A DNA stretch of 50,470 nucleotides from Streptomyces sp. MBT65 (GCF_016612545.1 NZ_JAENRY010000135.1:1-50470), one strand, 5' to 3'; shown: positions 7,911 to 16,865, counted from the stretch's first letter. Notes: generated by a model from the sequence alone, not told the origin. Numbers and translations are program-made.

Positions 7911-10334
7911 TCAGACGTTAATCGTCGTCGAGACCCTGCGGTCGGTGATCGAGCGCCCGGCCTGGATCTCGTACGAACCCTTTACAAATGCCCACGCGTT
8001 CGCCGTCTCATCCCACATCTCGAAAGATCGGCGCGGAAGTTCGACGAGCACGTCGACGCTCTCGCCGGGTCCGGCCTCGACCCCGGCGAATCCGGCCAGC
8101 CAGCGGGCCGGACGCTCCGGGTCGAGCTCGGTCGGGGCGAGATAGACCTGGACGACCTCACGACCGTGCCGGGCACCGGAGTTGGTGACACGGACGGTGA
8201 CGAACGAACCATCCGCCTTGATCTCGTCGTAGGTCCAGTCCGTGTAGCCGAGGCCGTGCCCGAAGGGGTACGACGGGCTGCGGCCCTCCTTCTCCCAGGC
8301 GCGGTAGCCGATGAACACGCCCTCGGTGTACGGGAGTTCGCCGTTCTCGGGGACGACCTGGGTGACCGGGGCGTCGGTGAGGGAGCCCCAGGTGGTGGGG
8401 AGCCGGCCGCCGGGTTCCTGGGCGCCGGTGAGGACGTCGGCGAGGGCGGCGCCGCCCTCCTGGCCGGGGAACCAGCTCAGCAGGACGGCCGCGACCTCGT
8501 CGCGCCACGGCAGTTCGACCGGCGAGCCGGAGTTGACGATCACGACGGTGTTCGGGTTGGCGGCGGCGACGGCGTGCACCAAGTCGTCCTGGCGGCCGGG
8601 GAGTCGGAGGTCTTTGCGGTCGTAGCCCTCCGACTCGACGCGCTCGGTGGTGGCGACCACGACGACGGCGGTGTCGGCCGTACGGGCCGACTGGACCGCT
8701 TCGGCGATGAGTTCGTCGGGGTCGCGCTGCGGTTCCTGGTGGACGAGTGTGAAGCCGATGACCTTGAGGTCGCCGTTCTCGGAGAAGTTCACGACGTAGG
8801 TCAGGGACACCTCGACCGGGGTGCCGGCGGTGAGTTCGACGCGGGCGCGGGGTTCGGGGGCGCCGAAGAAGGAGCTGAACGGGTCGTCCTTGACCGGGCG
8901 TTGGACGTCGTCGTAGTACGTCGTGCCGCCGACGGTGAGGGTGAAGGCGCCAAGTCCCTTGATGCCGAAGGTGTGGTGGCCGGTGTCGCGCGGGGTGAAG
9001 GTGCCGGCGAGTTCGACGGTGCGGAGGGTGTCGTGGGTGACGCCCTCGGGGAGGTCCGCGTCCATCCACCGGAGCTGTCCGCTGGGTACGGAGGCGCTGC
9101 CGATGACGGCGCCCTCGGCGTCCCGGCAGATCGCGCGCAGCTCGAACCCCTTGTCGGCGGCGGCGAGTTCGGTGTTCGGGTCGGCGCCGACGGCGTAGGT
9201 CAGGGTGCCGTCGGGGAGGGCGGCGGTGAGGCCGTCGAGCGGGGAGACGACGTGGGGCGGGAAGACGATGGCGGAGCCGCCGCCGAGGACACGGGCGTCG
9301 CGGGCGGCGGCGCCGATGAGTGCGACGGTGCCGTTCGGCCTCAGCGGAAGGGCGTTGTTCTCGTTCCGTACGAGGACGAAGGAGCGGCGGGCGATCTCGC
9401 GGGCGAGCGCCTCGCCGTCGACGGGGGCCGGGAGTCGGTCCTGCGCCACGACGGGTTCGGCGCCGTCCAGGATGCCGACGCGGGCGGCGAGCCGCAGCAC
9501 GTTCCGTACGGCGGCGTCGACGGTGGCCTCGGCGACCTCGCCCGCGCGCACGGCCCGGGCGAGGGCCTCGCCGTAGACGGTCTTCGGGCCGGGCATGGCG
9601 ACGTCGAGGCCGCCCTCGATGGCGCCGACGGTGGAGCGGGCGGCGGTCCAGTCGGAGACGTTGAAGCCGTCGAAGCCCCATTCGCCGCGCAGGATCTCGT
9701 TCACGAGGAGGCGGTGCTCGGTCATCGTGGTGCCGTTGACCGTGTTGTAGGCGGTCATGACGCCCCAGGGGCGGGCCTGTTCGACGATGAGTTCGAAGGG
9801 GGCCAAGTACAGCTCGCGCAGGGCGCGTTCGGAGATGAGGTTGTCGACGGTGAAGCGGTCGGTCTCGGCGTCGTTGGCGACGAAGTGCTTGACCGTGGTG
9901 CCGACTCCCCCTTCCTGTACGCCCGTCACGTATCCCGCGCCGATCCGTCCGGTGAGACAGGGGTCCTCGCTGTACGCCTCGAAGTGCCGTCCGCCGAGCG
10001 GGGAGCGGTGCAGGTTGACGGTCGGGGCGAGGAGCACGTGGACGCCCTTGCGGCGGGCCTCCTGGGCGAGCAACGTGCCCGCACGGTGGGCGAGTTCGGG
10101 GTCCCAGGTGGCGGCGAGGGCGGTGGGGGACGGCAGGGCGACGGACGGGTCGTCGGCGGTCCAGCGCGCACCCCGGACGCCGATCGGACCGTCGGACATG
10201 ACGAGCGACCGCAGGCCGATCTCCGGGAGCGCGGGCAGCGACCACATGTCCTGACCGGCGAGCAGCCGCGCCTTGGCGTCCAGGTCGAGCCTGCCGAGTG
10301 CCGCCTCGACGACCGCTTCACAGGGTCCCGCCAT
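7911..10334 (-). CDS. GH3 beta-glucosidase with PA14 insert and FnIII-like end
   Basis: This 807-residue glycosidase hydrolyses terminal beta-linked glucose or a related sugar from oligosaccharides. The GH3 N domain holds the nucleophile Asp228 in FNVSDWTAARS and the KHF and NHR-type substrate contacts. The second GH3 domain begins around residue 310, is interrupted by a PA14-like sugar-binding insert (about 385-520), and is followed by a fibronectin III-like domain near the end. No signal peptide is visible, so it should act inside the cell on imported sugars. GAGGAGG precedes the ATG. It is divergent from a TetR gene that probably controls it. Confidence 0.9.
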   Translation of the reverse strand: MAGPCEAVVEAALGRLDLDAKARLLAGQDMWSLPALPEIGLRSLVMSDGPIGVRGARWTADDPSVALPSPTALAATWDPELAHRAGTLLAQEARRKGVHVLLAPTVNLHRSPLGGRHFEAYSEDPCLTGRIGAGYVTGVQEGGVGTTVKHFVANDAETDRFTVDNLISERALRELYLAPFELIVEQARPWGVMTAYNTVNGTTMTEHRLLVNEILRGEWGFDGFNVSDWTAARSTVGAIEGGLDVAMPGPKTVYGEALARAVRAGEVAEATVDAAVRNVLRLAARVGILDGAEPVVAQDRLPAPVDGEALAREIARRSFVLVRNENNALPLRPNGTVALIGAAARDARVLGGGSAIVFPPHVVSPLDGLTAALPDGTLTYAVGADPNTELAAADKGFELRAICRDAEGAVIGSASVPSGQLRWMDADLPEGVTHDTLRTVELAGTFTPRDTGHHTFGIKGLGAFTLTVGGTTYYDDVQRPVKDDPFSSFFGAPEPRARVELTAGTPVEVSLTYVVNFSENGDLKVIGFTLVHQEPQRDPDELIAEAVQSARTADTAVVVVATTERVESEGYDRKDLRLPGRQDDLVHAVAAANPNTVVIVNSGSPVELPWRDEVAAVLLSWFPGQEGGAALADVLTGAQEPGGRLPTTWGSLTDAPVTQVVPENGELPYTEGVFIGYRAWEKEGRSPSYPFGHGLGYTDWTYDEIKADGSFVTVRVTNSGARHGREVVQVYLAPTELDPERPARWLAGFAGVEAGPGESVDVLVELPRRSFEMWDETANAWAFVKGSYEIQAGRSITDRRVSTTINV

Positions 10335-10415
10335 CGCGATGCCTCCTCGTTGAGTCCGTGTGGTGCCTCCAGGTGGTGCGCGCCTCCATCGTGCATCGAT
10401 CGCCTGTGAAGCGGT

Positions 10416-10429
10416 AGGTTTCGTAACCT
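10416..10429. promoter_or_regulatory. Palindrome in the GH3/TetR divergent promoter region
   Basis: AGGTT-TCGT-AACCT is a perfect 5+4+5 inverted repeat in the 137-base gap between the divergent GH3 and TetR genes, 43 bases before the TetR start. The location fits a TetR operator controlling both genes. This is inference; no binding data can be read from sequence. Confidence 0.45.
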
Positions 10430-10471
10430 TGCTGTTATGTGAACTGTCGCGGGGTGTCGTACGGTGACGCC

Positions 10472-11053
10472 ATGGACGCCACGAACGCGAGGACCCGGCG
10501 CGAGGAGCGGCGCGCCGAGATCGTGCGGGCGGCGCTGGAGGTGATCGCCGAGCGCGGCTACCGGGGCGCGAGCCTGGCGGCGGTGGCCGAGCGGGTCGGG
10601 CTGACCCAGCAGGGCCTGCTGCACTACTTCCCGACGAAGGACGCGCTGCTCGTCGCCGTCCTGGAGGAGCGGGACCAGTGGGACGCCGTGCCGAACAGCG
10701 GGTGGCGGGTCGATCTGCTGGCCTCGCTGGTCGAGTACAACGCGATGCGGCCCGCGATCATCCAGACCTTCTCCGCGCTCCTCGGCGAGAGCGTCACGGA
10801 GGGGCATCCGGCGCGGGGCTACTTCACCGAGCGGTACGCCCGGGTGCGGGCGAACATGGCGGGGGTGCTGCGCGCCGAGTACGGCGACCGGCTGCCGAGC
10901 GGGCTGACGCCGGAGCGGGCGGCTCCGCTGCTGGTCGCGGTGATGGACGGGTTGCAGTACCAGTGGCTGCTGGATCCGGAGTCGGTGGACATGCCGGGGG
11001 CGTTCCGGGACTTCCTGGCGTTGTTGGGCGAGGGCTCGGGTTCGGGTTCGTGA
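10472..11053 (+). CDS. TetR-family regulator, likely of the divergent GH3 gene
   Basis: The 193-residue protein has a TetR helix-turn-helix at residues 12-58 (EIVRAALEVIAERGYRGAS, then LTQQGLLHYFPTKDALL) and a helical ligand domain. ATG 10472 fits the conserved N-terminus. It is transcribed away from the GH3 gene with a palindrome in between, so it likely represses that enzyme and itself until a sugar or glycoside is present. The effector is unknown. The last codons are a Gly-Ser run. Confidence 0.85.
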   Translation: MDATNARTRREERRAEIVRAALEVIAERGYRGASLAAVAERVGLTQQGLLHYFPTKDALLVAVLEERDQWDAVPNSGWRVDLLASLVEYNAMRPAIIQTFSALLGESVTEGHPARGYFTERYARVRANMAGVLRAEYGDRLPSGLTPERAAPLLVAVMDGLQYQWLLDPESVDMPGAFRDFLALLGEGSGSGS

Positions 11054-11095
11054 GGTTCTCGAAGGGTGCGGAGCTGCCGGCCCTGACGTGTGAGA

Positions 11096-11123
11096 AGGGG
11101 CGCCCGCTGTAGCGGACGCCCCT
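11096..11123. terminator. Terminator hairpin between TetR and CU044_5270 genes
   Basis: Thirteen-base arms (11096-11108 and 11111-11123) match with one mismatch, between two converging genes. It ends 13 bases before the stop of the opposite gene. Confidence 0.6.
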
Positions 11124-11136
11124 CCGGCCGGTTCGG

Positions 11137-12126
11137 TCAGGATGCGCTGTTCGGCACCTCACCCGACTTGTCCGCGACGCCAACTCCGAGGAGGGCGGCG
11201 TCGGTTGTGCCGAGGTAGTTGAGGCTCGACGCGTCGAAGACCCAGGCGTAGTTCTTCGGGGCGCCGGTGAAGGTGAGGCCGACGCCGTCGCGTCCGGCGG
11301 CGTCCTTGACGTGGTCCACGACGCGTACGCCCGGGAGTTGGGCCAGGGCGCGGTAGATCGCGGCGCTGAGGTCGGGCAGCAGGGTGGCGTCGTCGATGAT
11401 GGCGCCGAGGTTCTCGACGACGACTTCCGTACGGCGGGCGGGCTTTACGTCGCCGGTGTCGGCGGTGAGCTTCTTCAGCAGGGCGTCGGGGTCGGTGGGC
11501 AGGGCCTGGAGCTGCTGGAAGGTGAGGTATCCGGCACCGCTCATGGTCATGGTCATCTTCTTGGCGGGGTCGGCGAGCGCGGCGCCCGTGCGCAGCCCGT
11601 CCGCCTTCCCGTCCACGGAGTCCCACTGCTCCTGCCGGACGGCTCCCGGGTACGCCTTCACCGGGCTGGGCCCCTTGTTCTTCGCGAGCTCTTCGGGGGT
11701 ACGGAAGTCGACGCCCAACTCGGCGGCGGATCCCTGGGACTTGGTGTAGATGAACTGGTCGCCGCGGGCCGTGACGACCGGCCGGGAGGCCGCGGCCAGG
11801 GCGATGCGGTCCAGCAGCTTCGTGGCCTTCTGCTGGTCGGCGGCGGCGGAAGTGCCGTGCTTGCCGTCCGGTCCGTTGCCGACCGCGACCACGCCCAGGC
11901 CGACGACGGCGGCGAGGGCGAGCGGCGCGGCGACGAGAACGAGGCGTCGGCGCGTGGGACGCCCGGGTGCGGTGGTCGTCGTGACGGACTGCTCGTGGGC
12001 GGTCTCGTGCTCGTGGGTGATGTGCTGCATCAGGTGTTCCCTCAGTACGCGGTGGCGGTCCCGCGAGAGCACCGGACGGCCCGGGGCGGGCAGCAACTCG
12101 GCCAGTTCCTGGGGGTCGGTGTTCAT
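11137..12126 (-). CDS. CU044_5270-family membrane protein paired with an ECF sigma factor
   Basis: The 329-residue protein has a cytoplasmic start, one membrane segment around residues 62-80 (LVLVAAPLALAAVVGLGVVAV) and a large outer domain. Its start codon overlaps the stop of the sigma factor gene by ATGA, so translation is coupled. CU044_5270-family proteins occur widely beside ECF sigma factors in actinobacteria and are often thought to act as their anti-sigma or sensing partners; I see no zinc-binding HXXXCXXC motif, so the mechanism would differ from ZAS proteins. The function is inferred from context. Confidence 0.75.
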   Translation of the reverse strand: MNTDPQELAELLPAPGRPVLSRDRHRVLREHLMQHITHEHETAHEQSVTTTTAPGRPTRRRLVLVAAPLALAAVVGLGVVAVGNGPDGKHGTSAAADQQKATKLLDRIALAAASRPVVTARGDQFIYTKSQGSAAELGVDFRTPEELAKNKGPSPVKAYPGAVRQEQWDSVDGKADGLRTGAALADPAKKMTMTMSGAGYLTFQQLQALPTDPDALLKKLTADTGDVKPARRTEVVVENLGAIIDDATLLPDLSAAIYRALAQLPGVRVVDHVKDAAGRDGVGLTFTGAPKNYAWVFDASSLNYLGTTDAALLGVGVADKSGEVPNSAS

Positions 12127-12773
12127 CGCTTCTCCTGCGTGGACGTGTGGGTGGACCGAGCCGCCTGGTGGCGGCTACCCGGTGACTGTCCGACCGCGAC
12201 CGGGCGTTGCGTTCCCTCTTTGAGTTCGCGTTCGAGTTCGCGCTCGGTGAGCTTGCGCAGGCGTTTGCGCGCACGCGAGAGGCGGGAGCGTACGGTGCCG
12301 ACGGCGACCCCCAGGGCCTCGGCGGCCGTGGCGGCGTCCAGCCCCTCCCACACGCACAGCGTGAACACCTCGCGCTCGCCGCGCCGCATCAGACTCAACG
12401 CCCGCTGCGCGGCGGCCAGTTCCGCGTTGTCGGCGAGGCGCTGGGTCACCTCGTCGGCGAAATCCGGCACCGGGTCGGGAGGCGGAATCCTGGAGAGCGC
12501 GGCCTGATGTCTTCGCGCGGCCCGCGCCGTGTTGCGGGCGACATTCGTCGCGATCCCCAGCAGCCACGGCCGCAGACCGTCCTCCCCCGGCAGCACCCGC
12601 TCACGCAGCCGCCACGCCTCCAGGAAGGTCAGCGACACGATGTCGTCGGCGAGGACCCAGTTGCCGGTCATCCGCACGGCATGCCGGTGGACCACCGAGG
12701 CATGCTCGTCGAAAAGGTGCCGGAACGCGTCCGGGTCGCCGTCCCGCACACGGGCGCGCAGTGAATTCTCCAC
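12123..12773 (-). CDS. ECF-type RNA polymerase sigma factor
   Basis: The 216-residue protein has sigma region 2 (FRHLFDEHASVVHRHA, then DDIVSLTFLEAWRLR) and region 4 with GVAVGTVRSRLSRARKRLRK, the -35 recognition helix. Regions 1 and 3 are missing, as in ECF factors. The GTG start is weak, and a 19-base perfect palindrome lies 9 bases upstream. The downstream CU044_5270 gene overlaps by four bases. The target genes cannot be named from this window. Confidence 0.9.
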   Translation of the reverse strand: MENSLRARVRDGDPDAFRHLFDEHASVVHRHAVRMTGNWVLADDIVSLTFLEAWRLRERVLPGEDGLRPWLLGIATNVARNTARAARRHQAALSRIPPPDPVPDFADEVTQRLADNAELAAAQRALSLMRRGEREVFTLCVWEGLDAATAAEALGVAVGTVRSRLSRARKRLRKLTERELERELKEGTQRPVAVGQSPGSRHQAARSTHTSTQEKR

Positions 12774-12781
12774 ACCCGTCC

Positions 12782-12800
12782 CTGTCCGCGGCGCGGACAG
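12782..12800. promoter_or_regulatory. 19-base perfect palindrome just upstream of the ECF sigma gene
   Basis: CTGTCCGCG-G-CGCGGACAG sits 9 bases before the GTG start. It could be an operator over the promoter or a leader hairpin close to the ribosome site of the sigma factor mRNA. Confidence 0.4.
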
Positions 12801-12858
12801 CGCTGCGGTGATTCACCTCACACAACTGGGGTCAGCCGATGGCCCGTCACTGCTACCG

Positions 12859-13206
12859 CTACTGCCGCCAGACGACGGCGAGCGTCTTGCTCACCGCGCA
12901 CACGAGGGCGAGGACGAGGGCCCAGTCGTAGGCCCCGGCGAACCCCAGCGCGACGACCCCGGCGCCGAACCACACCACCTCGAACCCGACCCGGCCGGCA
13001 CCCCGCACCTTGCACTTGGCCTTCGGCGAACCGCACACCCCCCACAGCACGGCGAGCACGGCGGGCCCACCGAGCCCGAGCAGCCAGGTCAGCGGCGTGG
13101 CGAGATCCCGCGTGAACCCCCAGTAGCCGACGGCCACGAGGACGCCGAGCTCGATGGCGAAGAGAACGCCGAGGTTCGCTGCCTTCGCTGTCTTCATTGC
13201 CGTCAT
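12859..13206 (-). CDS. YrdB/DUF2568 small membrane protein
   Basis: From ATG 13206 the protein has 115 residues and four hydrophobic helices: around VLFAIELGVLVAVGYWGF, LTWLLGLGGPAVLAVLWGV, VVWFGAGVVALGFAGAY and ALVLALVCAVSKTLAVVW. This matches the YrdB/DUF2568 family of unknown function. A second ATG at 13197 could also serve. No clear ribosome site is visible before either. It stands alone, divergent from the C15-like peptidase gene. Confidence 0.75.
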   Translation of the reverse strand: MTAMKTAKAANLGVLFAIELGVLVAVGYWGFTRDLATPLTWLLGLGGPAVLAVLWGVCGSPKAKCKVRGAGRVGFEVVWFGAGVVALGFAGAYDWALVLALVCAVSKTLAVVWRQ

Positions 13207-13373
13207 GGGCGGCAGTATCACCCGCGGGGGGTCACTCCGTCCCCGGCGGCTCACGCACCACCTGGCCGTGCTGCCGTACGGACGATGGCGTATCTCCCGG
13301 CCGTCGAGCGATACTGCGGCCGTCCGGTACCCGCCAGTCACGCTCCCCACAGCGACGGAAGGTCCCAACTGCC

Positions 13374-14672
13374 TTGAAATCCATACGTGTTCGCATCGGT
13401 CTCCTCGGACTCACTCTGCTGGCGGGGCTCTCGACCCCCGCGACCACCGCCGCGGCGACCAGTGCCTCCGCCGCCACGCCGACCGTCGAGGAGCAGCGGC
13501 TCGGCAAGGCCGTTCCGCAGGAGATTCTCAAGCGGTCCGGATTCGACGTCGTGGCACCGGAGTTCGGCCGGGCGCTGGCGGCCGCGCGCAGTTACGCGCA
13601 GGCCCGCCGGGTCGTCGTACGCGAAGGGACCGCGTTGTGGCGGCGGGCGGTCGACCGGGCGCAGGGGCGGGGGCCGGTCGGTGGGGATCTGAGTCGGGAC
13701 GACGATCGGCCGTTGTACTGGGCGCGGTTGGGGATGACTCGGGAAGTGCGGGGCTGGGAGCCCGAGTTCGGGGTCACGGACTGTCAACGGGCCGCGCTGC
13801 TGTCCGAGTTGGAGCGGACCTCGCGTGGGCAGAGCAGCATCCGGTATCCGCAGAGGAAGGGGATCAAGCGGATCCTGGTGACCGGATTCGACCCGTTCAC
13901 GCTGGACCAGGACATCAGGATCTCCAATCCGTCCGGGGCCACCGCGCTCGCCCTCGACGGCACGGTGATCCAGACCGCGGACGGTCCGGCGCGGATCGAG
14001 ACGGCCCTGTTCCCGGTGCGCTGGGCCGACTTCGCTGGGGGCACCTCCCAGGCTTTTCGCACTGGGGGAGGGACCGTGGAGCGGACGCTGCGGCCGTATC
14101 TGCCGAAGGTGGACCTGTTCACGACCGTGAGCCAGGGACGGGTCGGCCGGTTCGACGTCGAGCGGACCAACGGGGCCTGGCGGGGCGGATATCCGGACAA
14201 CGACACGGTGTCGCGGACGGAGACGATCCCCGTCGCCGACCCGGCCTCGCAGCCCCAGTGGACGTCGACGACCTTGCCGTACGCGGCGATTGTGGCCGCC
14301 ACCACCGGGCGTTTCCCGGTCTACGACCACACCGACGTGACGGAGATCCCGGCGGGCGGCACCACTCCCGTCGTACGGCCGGACGGGCCGACCGAGGGGT
14401 CCACGGCCCGGGCCGGGGGCGGCGGCAACTACCTCTCCAACGAGATCGCCTACCGCGCCACGCTGCTGCGCGACCGGCTCGGTCTGCACGACTCACTGCC
14501 CGGCGGTCATATCCACACGCCGGTACTGCAGTTCGGGACCGGCAACACGGACCCGGCGACGGGCACGATCACCGATCCGGAGTTCATACGGAACAGGGTG
14601 GACATCATCGCGCAGGTCAGGGCGATGGTGACGGTAGCGATGGATGCGGCGAGTGGCTCTGCGGGTTCGTAG
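13374..14672 (+). CDS. Secreted pyroglutamyl peptidase-like (C15) protein lacking the catalytic Cys
   Basis: From the TTG at 13374 (GGAAGG 11 bases upstream) the 432-residue product has a signal peptide (residues 1-33, ending ATSASA) and a helical N-terminal domain of about 140 residues. A peptidase C15 fold follows, starting with VTGFDPF. In classical enzymes the triad is Glu-Cys-His. Here Glu263 in DVERT and His381 in GGHIHTP are kept, but the Cys position in the motif NYLSNEIAYR is Ser355. Cytosolic C15 enzymes are about 210 residues, so this is an exported, extended and possibly inactive or serine-based relative. Its neighbours give no clue to a partner. Confidence 0.75.
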   Translation: MKSIRVRIGLLGLTLLAGLSTPATTAAATSASAATPTVEEQRLGKAVPQEILKRSGFDVVAPEFGRALAAARSYAQARRVVVREGTALWRRAVDRAQGRGPVGGDLSRDDDRPLYWARLGMTREVRGWEPEFGVTDCQRAALLSELERTSRGQSSIRYPQRKGIKRILVTGFDPFTLDQDIRISNPSGATALALDGTVIQTADGPARIETALFPVRWADFAGGTSQAFRTGGGTVERTLRPYLPKVDLFTTVSQGRVGRFDVERTNGAWRGGYPDNDTVSRTETIPVADPASQPQWTSTTLPYAAIVAATTGRFPVYDHTDVTEIPAGGTTPVVRPDGPTEGSTARAGGGGNYLSNEIAYRATLLRDRLGLHDSLPGGHIHTPVLQFGTGNTDPATGTITDPEFIRNRVDIIAQVRAMVTVAMDAASGSAGS

Positions 14673-14699
14673 GAGCGCGGTGTCGACGCGGGCGTCCCT

Positions 14700-14760
14700 G
14701 GGGGCTGCGCCCCCAGACCCCGCTTCGGCCTGAACGGCCTCGTCCTCAAACGCCGGACGG
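14700..14760. repeat. Streptomyces-type interspersed intergenic element
   Basis: A GGGGGC-TGC-GCCCCC hairpin (14700-14714) is followed by CGGCCTGAACGGCCTCGTCC and CGCCGGACGGGCTGG. From general knowledge, this string recurs between genes in many Streptomyces genomes. Here it lies between two converging genes and runs into the end of the EI24 gene. It may terminate transcription. Confidence 0.6.
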
Positions 14761-15540
14761 GCTGGGGTCCTCACCCTCTTGAAGCTCCCTCTCGGTCTCC
14801 TCCCCCAACAGGTCCCGCGCCATCATCGTCGCCCCCGCCACCGCCCCCGGCATCAGGAACACCGCGACGAACGGGATCAGGAAGGAGAGGCCGAGGGGGG
14901 TGCCGAAGCCCCAGATGAGGGTCTTGCGGGAGCGGAGGAGGGTGAGGCGGGCGCGGAGGTCGATGCCTCGGCGCTGGAGGGCCACGGCTGTCAGCTCCTC
15001 GGTGAGGAAGAAGCCCGTGACGAAGAAGCCGATCACCGGGATGACCGTCTGGCCGATGAACGGGAGGAAGCCCAGGGCGAAGAGGAGGACGCCCCACAGC
15101 AGTGCGCGGACCAGGATGCGGAGGCTGTCGCGGGCCGAGATCCACAGTTCGCGCCAGAGGGGGAGGCCCGATTCGGGGGCCGTGCCGTCCGGGGAGACGT
15201 CCCGGTCGACCTTCTCGGAGAGGGTCTCGTAGAAGGGCTGCCCTATCAGCAGCGTGACGGCGGTGAAGGTCAACACCGAGAGCAGCAGGGCCAACACGAA
15301 CAGGACCGCCGTGAGGAAGCCGCGGAACAGCCCCTGCCACGGGCTCGACCAGTCGTCCGCGAAGGGCGTCGCCCAGCTGACGAAGTCACCGCCCCACATG
15401 GCCAGTGCCACCAGCACCGCCACGTACAGCACCAGCGTGATCAGTCCGGGAATCAGCCCGAAGCCGTACTGGCGCCCGTGCCGGGCCATCCAGCGCTGGC
15501 CCTTCAGGAGATAGCCGAATCCCGTCCCAAGATCACGCAT
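14746..15540 (-). CDS. EI24/CysZ-like membrane protein
   Basis: The 264-residue protein has about six hydrophobic segments, for example GLIPGLITLVLYVAVLVALA, LTAVLFVLALLLSVLTFTAV and VIPVIGFFVTGFFLTEELTA, in the pattern of the EI24 domain family that includes the sulfate permease CysZ. ATG 15540 gives MRDLGTGFGYLLKGQRW, the usual family start. Whether it moves sulfate is not shown: no cysteine biosynthesis genes are nearby. The C-terminal tail is acidic. Confidence 0.75.
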   Translation of the reverse strand: MRDLGTGFGYLLKGQRWMARHGRQYGFGLIPGLITLVLYVAVLVALAMWGGDFVSWATPFADDWSSPWQGLFRGFLTAVLFVLALLLSVLTFTAVTLLIGQPFYETLSEKVDRDVSPDGTAPESGLPLWRELWISARDSLRILVRALLWGVLLFALGFLPFIGQTVIPVIGFFVTGFFLTEELTAVALQRRGIDLRARLTLLRSRKTLIWGFGTPLGLSFLIPFVAVFLMPGAVAGATMMARDLLGEETERELQEGEDPSPSGV

Positions 15541-15608
15541 GGGGCAAACCATACGGTGCGCCTCACGCAGGGTCGACACCCGTCACGGACCCGTGTTCGA
15601 CACGGCAC

Positions 15609-16478
15609 TCAGACGCTCGCGGTGGACACGGCCACCACGACCCCCCGGTCCGCCGCCGGCGCCACCGCCGCCGTCACCCGTACCGCGGTCGCCCGGGCCA
15701 CCCGGCCCGCGCGGGAGGTCGCCGCGAGGAGGGCGGGCTGGAGGGATTCCAGGGCGGAGACCAGGAGTTCCTCGCCCGCGACCAGCATCGGACCGGCCGC
15801 CTTCGTGGTCGCCGCCGCGGCCTCCGTGAGATCGGCGAGCGGCGGCAGGGTGGCCCGTACGACGCCCACGCCCGCCACCGCGGCCCGTTGCGCGAGGGCC
15901 ACCTGGAACGGCAGCAGCGGAGCCAGCGCGGCCGTCAACGCCTCGGCGATACGCCGGAGTTCGGGCGACGCGTCGGCCAGGGCGTCGGCGAGCGCCCGGA
16001 TCAGCGGGGTGAGGGCGAGCACCGTGCCCGCGACGACGCCCGCCGCCGCGGGCAGCAGCGGGGCCGCCGCCTCGATCAAGTCGCCGAGCGCCGCGGCGAA
16101 TTCCTCGACCGCCGGTTCCACCGCGTCCAGCACGGGCAGCAGGCTGTCGCCGAGGACGGTCAGGAGCGCCTGCGCCGGTGCGCTCACCGGATGCACGGCC
16201 AGCGGCGCGCCGGTCGTGCCGAGCCGGGTCAGGGTGTCGACGATGCGGTAGAACGCCTCCTGGGCCTGCGGCGACGCGCTCGCCTCGGCCAGTTCGGCGG
16301 TGGTCTCGCGCAGCACCCGCAGCGCCTCCGCCCCCGAACCGTCGCGTGGATCAAGGGTGTTGATCGCGATCCTGGTGATGTTCCCGGCCGTGTCCAGGAG
16401 TTGGCCGGTGATGTCGGTGGTGCTGCGCGCCATGCGCAGCATCTCGTCCCTGCTGGGGAGCGAAGGGATCGTTGCCAT
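15609..16478 (-). CDS. Hypothetical Ala-rich helical protein
   Basis: I do not recognise this 289-residue protein. It starts MATIPSLPSRDEMLRMAR after a good GAGGAG site and is almost all helix: long Ala/Leu/Glu stretches such as ALRVLRETTAELAEASASPQ and a hydrophobic centre LLPAAAGVVAGTVLALTPLI that may be one or two membrane segments. The repeated LLPVLDAVEPAVEEFAAAL pattern looks like amphipathic helices that could bind membranes. It is a single gene, 68 bases downstream of EI24 on the same strand, so the two could share a transcript. It has no cysteines or enzyme motifs. Confidence 0.7.
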   Translation of the reverse strand: MATIPSLPSRDEMLRMARSTTDITGQLLDTAGNITRIAINTLDPRDGSGAEALRVLRETTAELAEASASPQAQEAFYRIVDTLTRLGTTGAPLAVHPVSAPAQALLTVLGDSLLPVLDAVEPAVEEFAAALGDLIEAAAPLLPAAAGVVAGTVLALTPLIRALADALADASPELRRIAEALTAALAPLLPFQVALAQRAAVAGVGVVRATLPPLADLTEAAAATTKAAGPMLVAGEELLVSALESLQPALLAATSRAGRVARATAVRVTAAVAPAADRGVVVAVSTASV

Positions 16479-16586
16479 GGGAACTCCTCGCCGTGCGCGG
16501 TCGTGCGCAGTAGTGCCCTGTGCTCAGCATGCCCCTTCCGCCGCCCCGCGAATGCGCCATCCGGGGCATCGGCGCACCGACAACTT

Positions 16587-16611
16587 CCTGTTCACCGTTG
16601 AGTCGAACAGG
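16587..16611. promoter_or_regulatory. Inverted repeat CCTGTTC/GAACAGG
   Basis: Seven-base perfect arms with an 11-base spacer, 45 bases before the GTG of the small frame at 16656. Spacing of two helical turns between arm centres fits a regulator site, but no cognate regulator is evident. Confidence 0.3.
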
Positions 16612-16655
16612 TGCGGCTCGCCGTACCGATCTCTGGAACCAAAGAGGAGGTACGC

Positions 16656-16865
16656 GTGCGCACCATTGCCAGAGCCGTCCCCCCGAGACCCGTTCTGATC
16701 ACCGGCGTCGCCCTGACCACCGGCGCCGGTCCACTCCTGCTCCAGCCTCCCGGCCACCGAATGTCCCCGCGCCCACACCATTGGGGCCGATGCGGCGGGG
16801 CGACCCCCGACGGGGGAACTCCCGCAGGTCGGACAGGCGTTGTTCACCATGGCACACACACGTGA
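16656..16865 (+). pseudogene. Short frame resembling a signal peptide remnant
   Basis: A GTG with a strong AGAGGAGG site (16643-16650, 5 bases away) opens a 69-codon frame. Its first 35 residues (VRTIARAVPPRPVLITGVAL, then TTGAGPLLL) look like an export signal. The rest is Arg/Pro/Gly/His-rich with poor codon bias, as when a frame has shifted. It could be the decayed start of a secreted protein, a real small peptide, or chance. It ends 38 bases before the serine hydrolase start. Confidence 0.3.

Noticed and set aside
8166..10409. Long plus-strand frame opposite the GH3 gene
   Set aside because: It is the complement-strand shadow of a clear GH3 enzyme with full motifs; its translation is Gly/Ala/Val/Asp repeats without domains.
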